Part shown: positions 9,738 to 20,869 of the stretch, piece by piece
How positions within the stretch are numbered: the stretch's first letter is position 1
How the letters are laid out: the number at the start of each line of letters is the position of its first letter
Assembly (NCBI GenBank): GCA_022113835.1
Contig: JAILWY010000025.1
Coordinates: 7,022,501 to 7,086,500 of the forward strand
DNA length: 64,000 nt
Origin: Atopsyche davidsoni
Taxonomy: Eukaryota; Arthropoda; Insecta; Trichoptera; Hydrobiosidae
Direction of reading: 5' to 3'
Translations under genes and position numbers: made by a program
The notes under the pieces: model-generated
Database searches by the model: none
What the model saw: only the letters and a program-made list of their open reading frames with translations
Told to the model about the DNA's origin: nothing

Positions 9738-11386
9738 GCTTTTATATTTGTTTTTTCTATTTTTTTATTATGTAATAAAAGCTTAATTGTATTACATAAT
9801 TCACCTATTATAAAAATTAACCATAAGCCACGATTATCAGTTCAAACTAGTCAATGTTTAATTTATTTTTGTGACTGAATCTATTATTTTAAAAGAAATA
9901 GAATTTCCATCAAATTCTTATAAATAATTTTTGTTTTATGTTTAAATATGCATATTCATACATATAACATTGTTAAGGCCATCAGGTTATGATTTTCATT
10001 ACCTCTAAATGCATCCTGAGCTCTTCTTATTGTCAAGATTGACTGTTTTCTAGAAAATAACAGTCTTCAAGGTTTTATTATTTCTATTGTATAAAAATTA
10101 ATTAAATGTATAAATCTTCTTCATGAACCACTTCATACAAATTGGCACTACTTACACAGCCGCGCACTGTCCTCTGGACCTGACTTCTGCTGGAGCTTGA
10201 CATGCCAGTCAAACTCTACAGCTTCTCTCTCAATGTGTGTTCTTGTTAAAAGTGGGAAATAAAAGACTTAAATAAAACACATTTGGTTTTTATTATTTTT
10301 TTGCCTTAAAATTATGCGTTCAACTAATGTACTAAAAGAATTAAACAATGAATTCTATTAGAATATAAAATGTTGGCTTTGATTTGGATGCCAACGATCA
10401 CTCGGTCCCGGACATTACTAAAAATATATTTTGAGGTAAAATATGAAAATTTTGATTGATAAAGGGGCTCACCTGAAATGTCGATATATAAGGGTACCTT
10501 GCACGGGTGGAAAAATGTCTATCATTGTGATTGGCAGCTTCATTATTAGATCGACTTGCATGTCTTTTGTGACACGCACGCAGAAAATGGTATTTCCTAA
10601 TTAACTTTTTACTAGAATTTATCCAAAGAAAATATTGAAATAACGTTTGGCGCACATAAGCTACCCATATAAAAAGTTGGACAATCTCGTGGTATCGTCT
10701 GAAAAACAAGTTTAATTTTGAATCACAGTGGAGAATGATTATTATTTTCAGTTCATAGAAAAATGACATAGTGGTTAAAGTTGCCGCTTTCAAGACCTCA
10801 GTTTATCTAAGTGGAATCATTTGTGGGTGCGTAGGTCAAGTACACCCACCCCTGTGCTTTATCATCTCTATGCACCGGCCTTTAAGTATTATGATGGGCG
10901 TGACTTTGGTTCAACTGAATAAATTTGTTGATAATATTTTATCATAAAATACCTTTGTGATTTTTTCCCATATTGTGTTTGTATTGGTGACCGGTTATGC
11001 CAACCTTTGACGATGGCATTATCACTTTATTTTTGTATTGCCAACACGAAAGGTTGGCGAAACCGATCACCAATAAAAACTAACCATGTGAAAAATCACG
11101 AAAATAATTTATTTAAAATAGTAAAATATTACTTAATAAATTCTCTTAAAAACACTGTATTCATACTGACAATTTTTTTCTTTTTGCAAAAATAAAAACT
11201 AACCTATTTATACATTTACATTTTTTTTACTAAGCACTGTACATAATTTTTAATTTTTTCGTATTAGAATGCCACACGCAGTGTTTTTCATAACACTTTG
11301 AAAAATGGAAATTGCGTGCAGTGTCTGCTGCTGCTGCAGTCACCAGAGATGAACTCGACAATAAATTGACTACAAATTCATAAAGT
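9738..11386 (+). other. 3' untranslated or flanking region of the giant zinc-finger gene
   Basis: No further gene is seen here. The stretch matches 1378-2798 closely. Polyadenylation-type AATAAA hexamers occur at 10258-10263, 10271-10276 and 11360-11365. The right copy contains sequence around 10690-10920 that the left copy lacks. It carries the hairpin MITE at 10983-11074. Homology to the left copy ends near 11386. Confidence 0.65.
10983..11074. mobile_element. Hairpin MITE (GTGACCGGTTT family), copy 2
   Basis: The inverted arms begin ATTGGTGACCGG and end with its complement near 11074. It is orthologous within the duplication to the unit at 2379-2469. Confidence 0.65.
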
Positions 11387-13791
11387 TTATTACTACATAC
11401 GCGGACAATCTCGAGTGTCAATCACATTGATTGTCATTTACGATTAACAGCACATATGGTACCCTTCAATTTTAAAAAGACATTGATTCCTTAAATCTAC
11501 GGATTCTTAATTAACTATGTAATAATGTATTCCGTGTTACTTTTGGGAATACATTTAATATGGCAGGTTCCAGATGAACTGAATATTTACTAATAATCTA
11601 TCTCAGTAACGCCATTCCAATATCTGTTATTATGTGCAGTTTTAAAACAATGTTCAAAATGTACTAATGTTAACAAAATTTCCTAGTAATCAACCCTTTA
11701 CGCGCCTTTCACTGCACGGCGCTCTTCAGTTTTACGGCGAAGACAAGCTGTATATGAAAAACTGCATGAAAATATAGTTTACTTTAATTGTTAAGAGGCA
11801 GAACACCGTTTGGTACTCATATATACACAATATTGTATCTTCGCTCCGAAATAATAATGTTACAACAGGTTTCTCATTACACAGGTTGCATTCACCGCCC
11901 GCTATTACTGTTACGAGCATACTTCATCGTGACCTCAATGCTTATACATGAAGAAAACTTAATGTCGCCCCAATGTATTGCTGCATAAAAACTCAAAGAT
12001 TTAACCACAATATCTAGAATTAATATTTTTTTACACATCTTCAAACATGAGACTGTATATCAAGTTGAAATTGTTTCTAACAAGGTATTTTTTTTTAACA
12101 ATAAGCTTTAGGTATACTATGCACACAATTTGTTTCTATCAATTATTTTATAAAACAAATCAAACGCAAGAACACGTGAAAGTTGCCCGTGTGCATGATT
12201 CAGCTGCGATGTTTACACGCGGCCTTGGATATGATTATAACAGGACTTTCTAAGCTTTCACGCAGGCAATAATAAAGATGGACACGAAACGGCTGTTATT
12301 TGGCTTTTGAGCCAGTTAATGTCAACCCGCGAATTAACAAAAGGCTACAATGACCTATTATCGTTAGATCATCCTTTTAACTAATTAAAATAGCATGCGC
12401 CTTTTTAATTCTTCCTAAAATTTGTTTGTATACAACAGATCATTAAGTAAATTAATATAACATGCTCTTGACAGAATGTATATTTTTATTAATTTCTCAA
12501 CGTCAAGATCTAACGATTGTGCTCTCATTGTAGAGTAGTGACACCGTTACATGCATACGAGCTGCCATGAATAAATTTAACTGACGGTTCAGGTTGTCAG
12601 TTCTTGGACTCCACTCGTCTTGTTCCATCGATCTTTGATAAGCTTCACTTCTATCGCAGCTATGCACTTGTTACTTGTTATATATCATATGCCAAATAAT
12701 GATAAGTATTTAAGTTTTTTCTAGTCATTTCATGAGTGAATGTGAAATTTTAGGTTAAAATTCTGTTTGGAATACGGCTGAGTATTGCAGTAAAGTTATC
12801 ATTTACATAAAACTAATGATGGATAAGTCAAGTGCGACTAGTCAACTAAAAGTTAATAGTTCTAGCATGAAAGAATGCTGTAGAAAAATATACAATATAA
12901 CAAAACGTTAAAAATAAATCAGGAACGTTATTGTAAATGACTGATTATTTCACGCATGGTTAAGTTTTTGTGATGTTTTACATCTGTACGGTCCGTTGTC
13001 ACGTATCTAATATTAATGTCGTAATAATTAGTAAGCACCAATATTATCATTATTAAGTTACTTTAGCTCTTAGAAGCATAGTTTCCAGTATATATAATAA
13101 AAATATTGCGCACGTAATCATTCATTTTTTACAGAATTTAATTTGCAGCTCTCAGGGTTTCTAAGTGTTCAGGTCAATACAATTGAAAAAGATGCTACAA
13201 GCCTGTTTGCGACCGAGTCAAATAATCACTCAGCGATCGTAGAATTCTCGCAAATAATTGTGATTGAAACATGAACTTTTGTCAAATTTTAAAAATTGAT
13301 AATCATTGTTTACCGACTCAGCGAGAGCTGTAAAATGGAAGCCAGCGACATCGAGAATATTGAATCTCGCAAATAAACAATCACAAAGGTGCTCAAAGAA
13401 AATACTCCGAAAATTGACTGCAGCATCATATACACATTTGCTAAAATGTCTGACTCAAGATCTGAAGTACCCAAGGAAAATCACAGACCCCTTTTCTGTA
13501 GGATAATACTCCCAATTATATTTTTAAAACAATATATACATATTTAAGCAGTTAACATGTTTTCCTCTTTTTAATTCAAATACTACAAAGTCTCCCAAAT
13601 TTAAAAAATGTAATAATTTTCTGCAGTCATTTTTTTTATAAAATGGCAAATATAAGATAAAGTGATGTTTTCTGGCTCGTGATATGATCCATAGTTCAAC
13701 ATTTCAAGGATTATTTTAATTTAAGCAATCCTAGCCATATCGATGGTTGCATCACAAAAAAATAACCGAGGACATTTATTGCACCGAGAAT
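11387..13791. other. Intergenic, no gene recognised
   Basis: AT-rich sequence. The short open frames here show no domain and no codon pattern that I can support. I see no repeat shared with other parts of the window beyond scattered A/T runs. Confidence 0.6.
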
Positions 13792-16700
13792 CTATTCGTG
13801 GAAGTGTGATTTGAGGTACTTCATCATCCCGAAAGTACGGAAGCGCTTGACGCCGATGACCTTGTAAAGGTCGTCATCGCAGATAGCAAACTGCTTGTTG
13901 TTGGGATCGTAGAGGTTTCTCTCCTTGATGAGGGCCCACATCTTCTTGACTACTTCGTGCCGTGCCATGGAAGCGTTGCCCATGAGGCTGGCCAGCTGAG
14001 GTGACAGTTTGTAGGCGCGAGTGTATCCGCCACCTTTTCCACGACCCTGAAACCACGAGAAATGTATTGTTTTTGCATCTTATACATGTATATATTAAAT
14101 TGGATTAATGTTAATCAGGATGCGTATTTATTTACCCATGCAGGTATTAGTATGTTTATGTGATTAAGCATATTTTTTCACACATTGAAAACGATTAAAG
14201 AAAACTCTCAGAAAATATCATCGTGACTTGTGAGGGATTCGAACCCACATCCCCAAGCTTTCATGGCCGGTGTTCATGGTTTCATGGTTCAATGTGTGAA
14301 AAAATATGCTTAATCACATAAACATACTAATACCTGCATGGGTAAATAAATACGCATCCTGATTAACATTAATCCAATTTAATATAAATAGAATGGTGCG
14401 CGTCTCGGCTAAACATCAATAGATTTTAAAAAAAAATAATAATAACCATATTTGGATATAAAAATGCTTCACTTGTTACTTTAATTAAGTCCAGTGTTTG
14501 CAAATCATTAAATATTGATTAGCCTGGGCATATTGGTTCATATGTAGATTATGATTATTAAAAATTCTCACTAAATTGCAGTGGCTCGTTAGCATAGTTG
14601 GATAAATGCACCGGCCATGAAAGCTTGGGGATGTGGGTTCGAATCCCTCACAAGTCACGATGATATTTTCTGAGAGTTTTCTTTAATCGTTTTCAATGTG
14701 TGAAAAAATATGCTTAATCACATAAATCTTATACATGTCTTTCAGTCGTTTTTCTAGACCAGTTGATGTAGCAAATCTATGAAATAGGATAGAAAGTAGA
14801 AGCATGGGAGTGATGAGGAATGAGATATCTATGATGGGGTACTAAGGATCACAAGATTGACAAACAACTATGCTAGCCATTGAACCATCAGCCGATTTTA
14901 TTGTGAATGCAGTTAATCGGAATATATTTCTCCAAAATAATAATACTTACGCCTCCACCGGCAGCCTTCTTGGCCCTCTCTTTCTTGCCCCAGTCACTGT
15001 CAGAGTCAGACTCCGATCCCTTGGCCTTCTTCTTGGAAGGGGCTTTCTTTTTGGGTACAGGTTTCTTGACGGTGTACTCCTCTGATTCATCAGAGTTTTC
15101 GGATTCCGACTCATCCTCGCTGGAGTTTTTCTTGCTCTTTTTAGCAGGCCGCTTATCAGGGGCGGGTCGCTTTGGTGCCTTCTTTTCAACGACCTGGGAA
15201 AAAAAAAAAAGATTAAGTATAACAAAGTCCAAAATGTGACAAACCTTTCGCCACGGCAATGGAAATTCTGTAAATGGTGTTACTTTGAATATGCTGTTAT
15301 ACATCAATTCAAAATATATAGCAGTTAAGGGATCTTACTTCTTCTTCTTCGTCGTCTTCGTCCTCATCGGAACCTTCGTTCTTGGAGTTGACGTAGCTCA
15401 TGACTAGCTCGTCAATCTCTTGTTTCCTCGAAGCCAAGTTGCAGTCTAGCTTGGTTTCTAGTTCCTGCCGAACCTTCTTCGCCGAAGTCTGAGTAAGATC
15501 CGCATCTTTCAGGATAGCTGCAAAGAAAATTACTGTTTAAAACTCTATGTATATGAAACTGAAAAATGTCAAACCTGTTCTTGAACGTTTCATAAAGAAG
15601 TAACCCTAACGAGATCAACCGTGTGCCAGTTATGCATCCCTTAAATCATATACTATCATGGACACACCGCTAACCGTCAGAACAGAAGCAATCAAGACCA
15701 ATTACTAATATTCAAAATGGGTCATTCAGAATTGGTGTCCAAGCTATAAATGAGGCAGTTATATATTTATTTTGTGTTGAGGCTCGTCAAAAGGTTAGTT
15801 CACTGCATGAGTACATATTACTGTATGATGGATAATTAACAAAAGAGCTGAAAAGTTATGTTATGTTAGGTGAAAGACTATTTGTATTGACATTGCATGT
15901 GTCCATGTAAATTCTTAAAAAAAAAAATTGTTAAACAATAAATAAATTGAGGCGATTCGCAAAACTGACAATTATATAAGACAAGTTATTCGTATGCAGT
16001 TATTCTATGCCAGCAATAGATAACTTCAGGATGTTTATATAGCTTACAGGAGAATATAAATATGAGTGTCCGTGATCATGGAATCTATTAGACAGCAGAC
16101 AGGAGACAGCAATGCGACATCTATCTTGTAAAGTAGTCGATGAGAAGCAAAAGAATGAAAATGGATAATAGAAAACTTCAACTGACAAACTCTTGAAAAG
16201 TCACTGATCCCAAGTACCGAGCTACAATAAGGTTTCTTTTCAATAAAATATAGTTTTAAGAAACATCATGTCGGCTGTTCTTGAATTGTTTGCAAAAACA
16301 GAAACGGTTAATTACTATAATACCTGATATGATCATTTTCTAACCTTTTGAATTCAGGATGGCTGCAGAGACAGGGATAATAAACAGTTATTTAATATTA
16401 GTTGTATTCTATAAGTAATGTAATACTTGCACAGAAACAAAACTGACTAACTCCATTTTTAAGAAAAATAAATTTAAAAAATTTCAAAGTGGAATGAATA
16501 CTGTTTTTATATAATTATATAGAAAAATTTTAAGCACATGAAGTTGTCAATTTTGTTACAAGAAAATAAATACTTTAGCAATGAATCTATATAATATTTT
16601 AAATTTGTTTGGCATTCGAAGTCATAATGAATTTGATTGTATAAGATAACAGTGAATAATTGACATAATTAAGAGCTGATTTGCTTCACGTGTAAGATAT

Positions 16701-17686
16701 ACAATCTCTTAATTAAGTAGATTAACTAACTTATAAGTGTGAGAAGAAATGATATAAAAGAATGTAAATAGCAAACAAACAACATAACACAACATCGGGT
16801 ATTGAACTGGAATGTGAGGTCTTATAAAAAAATATTAGGTTATCATTTATAATATATTTATTTAGATGCAAAACAATTCATCAAAAAAAAAATTGGGAGT
16901 CAAAATGTGAACAGTGCAGGAAGATGACCTGTGAGTGAATAATGATGTGAAAATAAGTTATTGTAAAATAAATTAGCTATCCTTCTTGAGATGATGATCC
17001 AAATCTAAATTTAATCGTATTTAAATATGTTTATCCATTTGGGAGTTCAAATTTACCGCTCACACGATCGATCGCAGATAATAAATGTGACAAAACAATC
17101 CAACTTTGCAGACTTCGTGAGAGAAATTAAAAAATACAGAATACGATGTTTTATTTATGTCGTCAAGAGCTGGTCTACCAGTTCCTCGCGAGGCTGTCCG
17201 AGCTCGGAGAAACCACCGCAAGACGCAAATAACAATCGGAAGCCCGAGGGGGGAATCGCTATGCTACCCGAGCTCGGCAAAAATATGCGAATACCAGTAT
17301 ATAACAATAACCAAACACTCCGCAAAGACGAAAAGTATGCAGAAAGAACCGCAACATTTATCTCATCAATATTGCCGAATCGTTTATTAAAAATCAAATG
17401 ATAAATACAGAGTTATCGTCAAATGAAATAACGTCCCACTGCATCGACACGACTCTGATTTCCTATGGCCATTGTTTGAATGGGGATCAGAAAATGCCGC
17501 GCTGCACAAGAGTAAAATGCACTTTTTTGATTATAAACGCGTAGAGATAGCTATGCAAAAAGTTTAGGAAATATTATTTTGTAGTTAGTTTTACCATATT
17601 CAGAGCTTTTGTTGCAAGTGAAAGGGTTGAAAATTGTATTTACCGGCAATCTCTGTGCGAAGTTCGTCTTTGCTGATATCTGCCAT
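13792..17686 (-). CDS. DEK_C and SWIB/MDM2 domain protein (UAF30/spp27-like)
   Basis: Four exons on the minus strand: 17686-17644, 15517-15339, 15193-14951 and 14046-13792. All have GT-AG borders, and together they encode 239 aa. Residues 1-62 match a DEK C-terminal domain (MADISKDELRTEIAAIL start). About 62-155 is a linker of alternating acidic Glu/Asp/Ser and Lys/Pro/Ala stretches, as in nuclear chromatin proteins. Residues 167-239 form a SWIB/MDM2 fold (YKLSPQLASLMG, the WALIKERNLYDP helix, CDDDLYKVIG, ending KSHFHE). Yeast UAF30 with this layout is part of the Pol I upstream activation factor; in insects the role is presumably nuclear and chromatin-linked but not established. The ATG has a strong context (A at -3, G at +4). 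Intron 3 holds inverted SINE copies. The gene diverges from the ATAD3 gene. Confidence 0.88.
14091..14386. repeat. 99-bp inverted repeat in intron 3 of the SWIB gene
   Basis: Positions 14091-14189 are the reverse complement of 14288-14386 with no mismatch that I could find. They surround the core of a tRNA-derived SINE. Transcribed as part of the pre-mRNA, the arms would form a near-perfect 99-bp duplex with a loop of about 98 nt. Confidence 0.8.
14158..14275 (-). mobile_element. tRNA-derived SINE, minus orientation
   Basis: Read on the minus strand, it has a Pol III B box (GGTTCGAATCC) and tRNA-like 3' half, followed by the tail ATGATATTTTCTGAGAG and a run toward TGTGTGAAAAAATATGC. It lacks the A-box half. 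It matches the copy at 14560-14725 in opposite orientation. Confidence 0.7.
14560..14725 (+). mobile_element. tRNA-derived SINE, plus orientation
   Basis: This copy has an A box (TTAGCATAGTTGG at about 14588) and B box (GGTTCGAATCC at about 14637) at tRNA spacing. The T-arm is pairable and the acceptor arm is imperfect, followed by a unique tail. It is the most complete copy in the window; others are at 14158-14275, 40430-40515, 47960-48125 and 62005-62150. It is not a functional tRNA gene, because the anticodon stem does not pair well. Confidence 0.75.
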
Positions 17687-18625
17687 CTTGCCGTGTTGAG
17701 CACCGCTCGGAAGTTCGCGCGAGTCGCACCGGAAAATAACTCTGACAGCCGCCACTGACAGTATTGCCAACACTAAAATTTAAAACCAATTGGAAGGTAT
17801 TTTAGAAATCATATTTATACTAAAATAAAATAACCACTATATCGCTTAACAGGTAAAAAAAACGAAAATAATTTATCCGAGTGTTTTACATGCTTGTGCC
17901 TAGTTTATGTTCTTAAAATTATATATAATATTTTATATTTTTATTTGTAAAACCATATATTTGATATTAGTTAAAATAATTTTATGCGATACAACCTTGA
18001 TAAATGGTTTCAGGATTTATCCAGATACTAATAAAAATATGTAGATTGATTTCTGTTTAAATAAACTTTCTATTTATCTCATTTCAGTACGTGTAAACTT
18101 AAATATTTAAATAATTGGATAAGATATTTTAATAATTATGTAATTTAAGGTGAGGTAACTTTTAATTTTGATGTATCTACATCCTTCTGAATAAATAATA
18201 TTATTTCGGAAGAGTGACAGTATTTGGGTGAATAGATTTCCCTTATTATGGCAAGTTAATGGGATTTCGTATTCGGTGCTGGTTATTTCATCGCGATTTC
18301 GTCAACCTCCATGCGTACGGCAAATTATTAATGAAAATAATAAATTGCGTCAAAAATTCAATAAAAAATAGTTGCATAAGTTAATGAAAAAATTAAGTAC
18401 TTCGTAAATTCTCTAAACGCACCTTTTATTTTATTTCATGACAAAAGTGATTGATATAAGTAAGGTTAGATCGGCGCTTGCCGACAGTTCAGCGCGCGAT
18501 AGATAAAATAGGTATCAAATTATATAATTGATTTTGTTCTGAAATTCTATTATTGCGTGTTAATGTTGCGGTTTAATGTCGCGCTAATAGTTGATTTATT
18601 TCTATTGCATTAAAATCGATTAAAA
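17687..18625. promoter_or_regulatory. Divergent intergenic interval between SWIB and ATAD3 genes
   Basis: The start codons of the two genes are 939 bp apart in head-to-head orientation, so this interval must hold both promoters and 5' leaders. The first 60 bp next to the SWIB start are GC-rich; the rest is AT-rich. The SWIB start lies in CAAGATGGCAG, which resembles the YY1/Pho-type motif that often overlaps start codons. I see no clear TATA box. Confidence 0.45.
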
Positions 18626-20509
18626 ATGTCGTGGTTATTTGGATATGGAAAAAGCACTCCTACTCCGCCGATGGATCCTGGGGTGGGAGACCCCGCTGGA
18701 GGTGGAGGCGCCGGAGCCGCGGGACCACCTCCGGATGCCAACCTCTCTCGGGCGGAGAGGAAAGCCATGGAAGCCTACCGGTTCGACTCCAGCGCTCTCG
18801 AGAGAGCCGCGCAGGCCGCCAAGGACTTGGAGAAGTCCAAACATTCTAAGGAAGCTCTAGAACTCAGCAAGCTGCAAGAAGTCACGCGACAGAATGAGCA
18901 GATGGCCAAAATTAAAGAGTACGAGGCACACATAGAACAAGCCAAAACTGAACAGAAGAGAGTTGATCATGAAGAACGTCGAAAAACCCTTCAGGAAGAA
19001 ACTAAGCAGCATCAGGTACGCGCTCAGTATCAAGATCAATTATCAAAGAAACGATATGAAGAGCAGTTGGCTCTTCAGCAGCGTGCTCAAGAAGAAAATC
19101 TCCGAAAGCAAGAGGAATCTGTTGCCAAGCAAGAGGCGCTGAGGAAAGCAACAATTGAACATGAAATGGAGATGAGAGAAAAAAATAAACTCAAGCTAAT
19201 TGAAGCAGAAGCCAGGGCTCGAGCTAAAGCTGACCGTGATAATAGAGACATTACCCTTGAACAGATAAGGTTAAAAGCACAAGAGAATAGGGTGACCGTT
19301 ATGGAGGGAATCAAAACTGCTGGTAGTGTACTTGGAACTGGACTTAACGCTTTGGTCACCGACTGGGATAAGGCCCTCACTGCTGTTGGAGCCCTGTCTC
19401 TCTTAGCTCTCGGAGTCTACACAGCGAGAGGTGCTACTTCTGTTAGTGCACGATATATTGAAGCTAGAATTGGAAAACCAACACTCGTTACGGAAACAAC
19501 ACGATTCTCTCTGTTGGAAACTCTGAAGCATCCTGTATTAACAGCCCGCCGCATGATTGAATATTACAAGCGTCCCAAGGATGCTCTCTCAGGGGTCGTC
19601 TTGGAACCGATGCTTGAGGAGAGATTGCGAGATGTTGCTATTGCTACAAAAAACACCAGAGCAAACAAGGGCATGTACCGAAATCTACTCATGCACGGAC
19701 CCCCCGGAACAGGTAAGACTCTCTTTGCTAAAAAATTGGCTGCACATTCCGGAATGGACTATGCTATCATGACCGGTGGAGACGTCGCTCCTATGGGGAA
19801 GGAAGCTGTAGCTGCCATTCACAAGGTCTTCGACTGGGCTAACACGAGTAGAAAAGGTGTATTGCTCTTTATTGATGAAGCCGATGCTTTTCTAAGAAAA
19901 CGTTCTTCTGAGAAGATATCTGAAGATCTTCGCGCTGCACTCAATGCATTCCTGTACAGGACATCAGAGCAGAGTGGTCGCTTTATGCTCGTCCTCGCTT
20001 CCAATACTCCCCAACAGTTTGATTCAGCTATCAATGATAGATTGGATAAAATGATTGAGTTTGGACTTCCCGGATTGGAAGAGAGAAATCGTTTAATCAG
20101 ATTGTATTTCGATAAATTCGTTCTCCAGCCTGCATCTGAAGGACACAAGCGCTTGAAAGTGGAAACATTTGACTACAGTGAGATGTGTGAGCGCATGGCA
20201 TTGATGACTGCCGGCATGTCCGGAAGAGCCATCAGTAAGCTTGGAGTCGCCTGGCAAGCCGCAGCATACGCGTCAGCAGAGGGCATCCTCACCGCTAAAA
20301 TGGTCATGGACATTTGCTTGGAAGCTGTCAAAGAACACGAACTAAAGATGGAATGGTTGTCCACGGAAGAACGCTATCGTGGAATGCTCAATTATTTAGA
20401 TGTCACTCCGACCAAAAAGTCTATTTTAGACGTAAACGACGGTTCAGCAAAAAAAAATTCTCTAAAAGAAGAAAAAGCTTCTTCAGAGTCGGCGAAAGAA
20501 GATAAATGA
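18626..20509 (+). CDS. ATAD3: ATAD3 mitochondrial AAA+ ATPase (belphegor orthologue)
   Basis: This 627-aa protein is encoded without introns. It opens with the conserved MSWLFGY and a Pro/Gly-rich stretch (about 10-40). A long charged coiled coil follows (about 55-225), then a glycine/alanine-rich hydrophobic membrane segment (about 250-267). The AAA+ module has Walker A GPPGTGKT at 358-365, Walker B LLFIDEAD at 413-420, sensor-1 ASN at 458-460 and a candidate arginine finger R472 in NDRLDK. The length fits the family (about 590-630 aa). ATAD3 sits in the inner mitochondrial membrane with its ATPase in the matrix, and supports nucleoid, cristae and contact-site organisation. The start has A at -3. 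The 3' end is odd: the stop is TGA followed by C, and the frame stays open for 119 more codons. Lack of introns could mean an old retrocopy, but all motifs are intact. Confidence 0.95.
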   Translation: MSWLFGYGKSTPTPPMDPGVGDPAGGGGAGAAGPPPDANLSRAERKAMEAYRFDSSALERAAQAAKDLEKSKHSKEALELSKLQEVTRQNEQMAKIKEYEAHIEQAKTEQKRVDHEERRKTLQEETKQHQVRAQYQDQLSKKRYEEQLALQQRAQEENLRKQEESVAKQEALRKATIEHEMEMREKNKLKLIEAEARARAKADRDNRDITLEQIRLKAQENRVTVMEGIKTAGSVLGTGLNALVTDWDKALTAVGALSLLALGVYTARGATSVSARYIEARIGKPTLVTETTRFSLLETLKHPVLTARRMIEYYKRPKDALSGVVLEPMLEERLRDVAIATKNTRANKGMYRNLLMHGPPGTGKTLFAKKLAAHSGMDYAIMTGGDVAPMGKEAVAAIHKVFDWANTSRKGVLLFIDEADAFLRKRSSEKISEDLRAALNAFLYRTSEQSGRFMLVLASNTPQQFDSAINDRLDKMIEFGLPGLEERNRLIRLYFDKFVLQPASEGHKRLKVETFDYSEMCERMALMTAGMSGRAISKLGVAWQAAAYASAEGILTAKMVMDICLEAVKEHELKMEWLSTEERYRGMLNYLDVTPTKKSILDVNDGSAKKNSLKEEKASSESAKEDK

Positions 20510-20869
20510 CAGGCAGAGACAATTTACGATGAAGGCATATGGATGGAAGAATGTATCCAAAAACCACAAACTGCCTTAGTAGTTAGTTCATCGAAAGCTG
20601 AAGATGATTCTCTCCAAGAAACACCCGTTGTTACTAGTAAAAATGATATTTCTGTTAATGATGAGAAGTCGGTCGATGTAGAAACGAGCAATACGGTAGC
20701 TTTAACCAAAAAGAACGAAGAATTCGTGCAGTTGTTACCTAGTGATAAATTGTTAGAAAAATCTGATGTAATGAAACCTCTTACTAAAAGTAGTGAACTT
20801 GTACTTAGGTCTGTGAAGATCGGGAACGTTTCTGTCGAGGAATTCCTAAATATGTACAAGAAGAAATAA
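20510..20869 (+). CDS. In-frame C-terminal extension of ATAD3 beyond a leaky-type TGA
   Basis: Immediately after TGA at 20507-20509, the same frame is open from CAG (20510) through 119 sense codons to TAA (20867-20869). The extension is Ser/Thr/Glu/Lys/Val-rich, like the tail just before the stop, and ends in a compact motif, VEEFLNMYKKK. UGA followed by C is the weakest stop context in metazoans, and readthrough is well documented in insects. Alternatives are a recent nonsense mutation, a sequencing error, or selective use of the ATG at 20543 as a separate small ORF. An open run of this length would be unlikely by chance in sequence this AT-rich. Confidence 0.55.
   Translation, partial: QAETIYDEGIWMEECIQKPQTALVVSSSKAEDDSLQETPVVTSKNDISVNDEKSVDVETSNTVALTKKNEEFVQLLPSDKLLEKSDVMKPLTKSSELVLRSVKIGNVSVEEFLNMYKKK

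Noticed and set aside
14230..14660. Possible tRNA genes (A and B boxes)
   Set aside because: Acceptor and anticodon stems do not pair properly, and the same sequence recurs with a unique tail at several places, so these are tRNA-derived SINEs.
14888..15239. Open frames on the plus strand and in a second minus frame over the SWIB linker exon
   Set aside because: The spliced minus-strand gene explains this segment; the others arise from its Ser/Asp/Lys-rich composition.
17027..17401. 124-codon plus-strand frame inside intron 1 of the SWIB gene
   Set aside because: No domain, start context or codon pattern supports it.
20507..20509. TGA as a selenocysteine codon in ATAD3
   Set aside because: ATAD3 is not a selenoprotein, no Cys stands at this place in the family as far as I know, and I see no SECIS-like structure by eye; readthrough is simpler.
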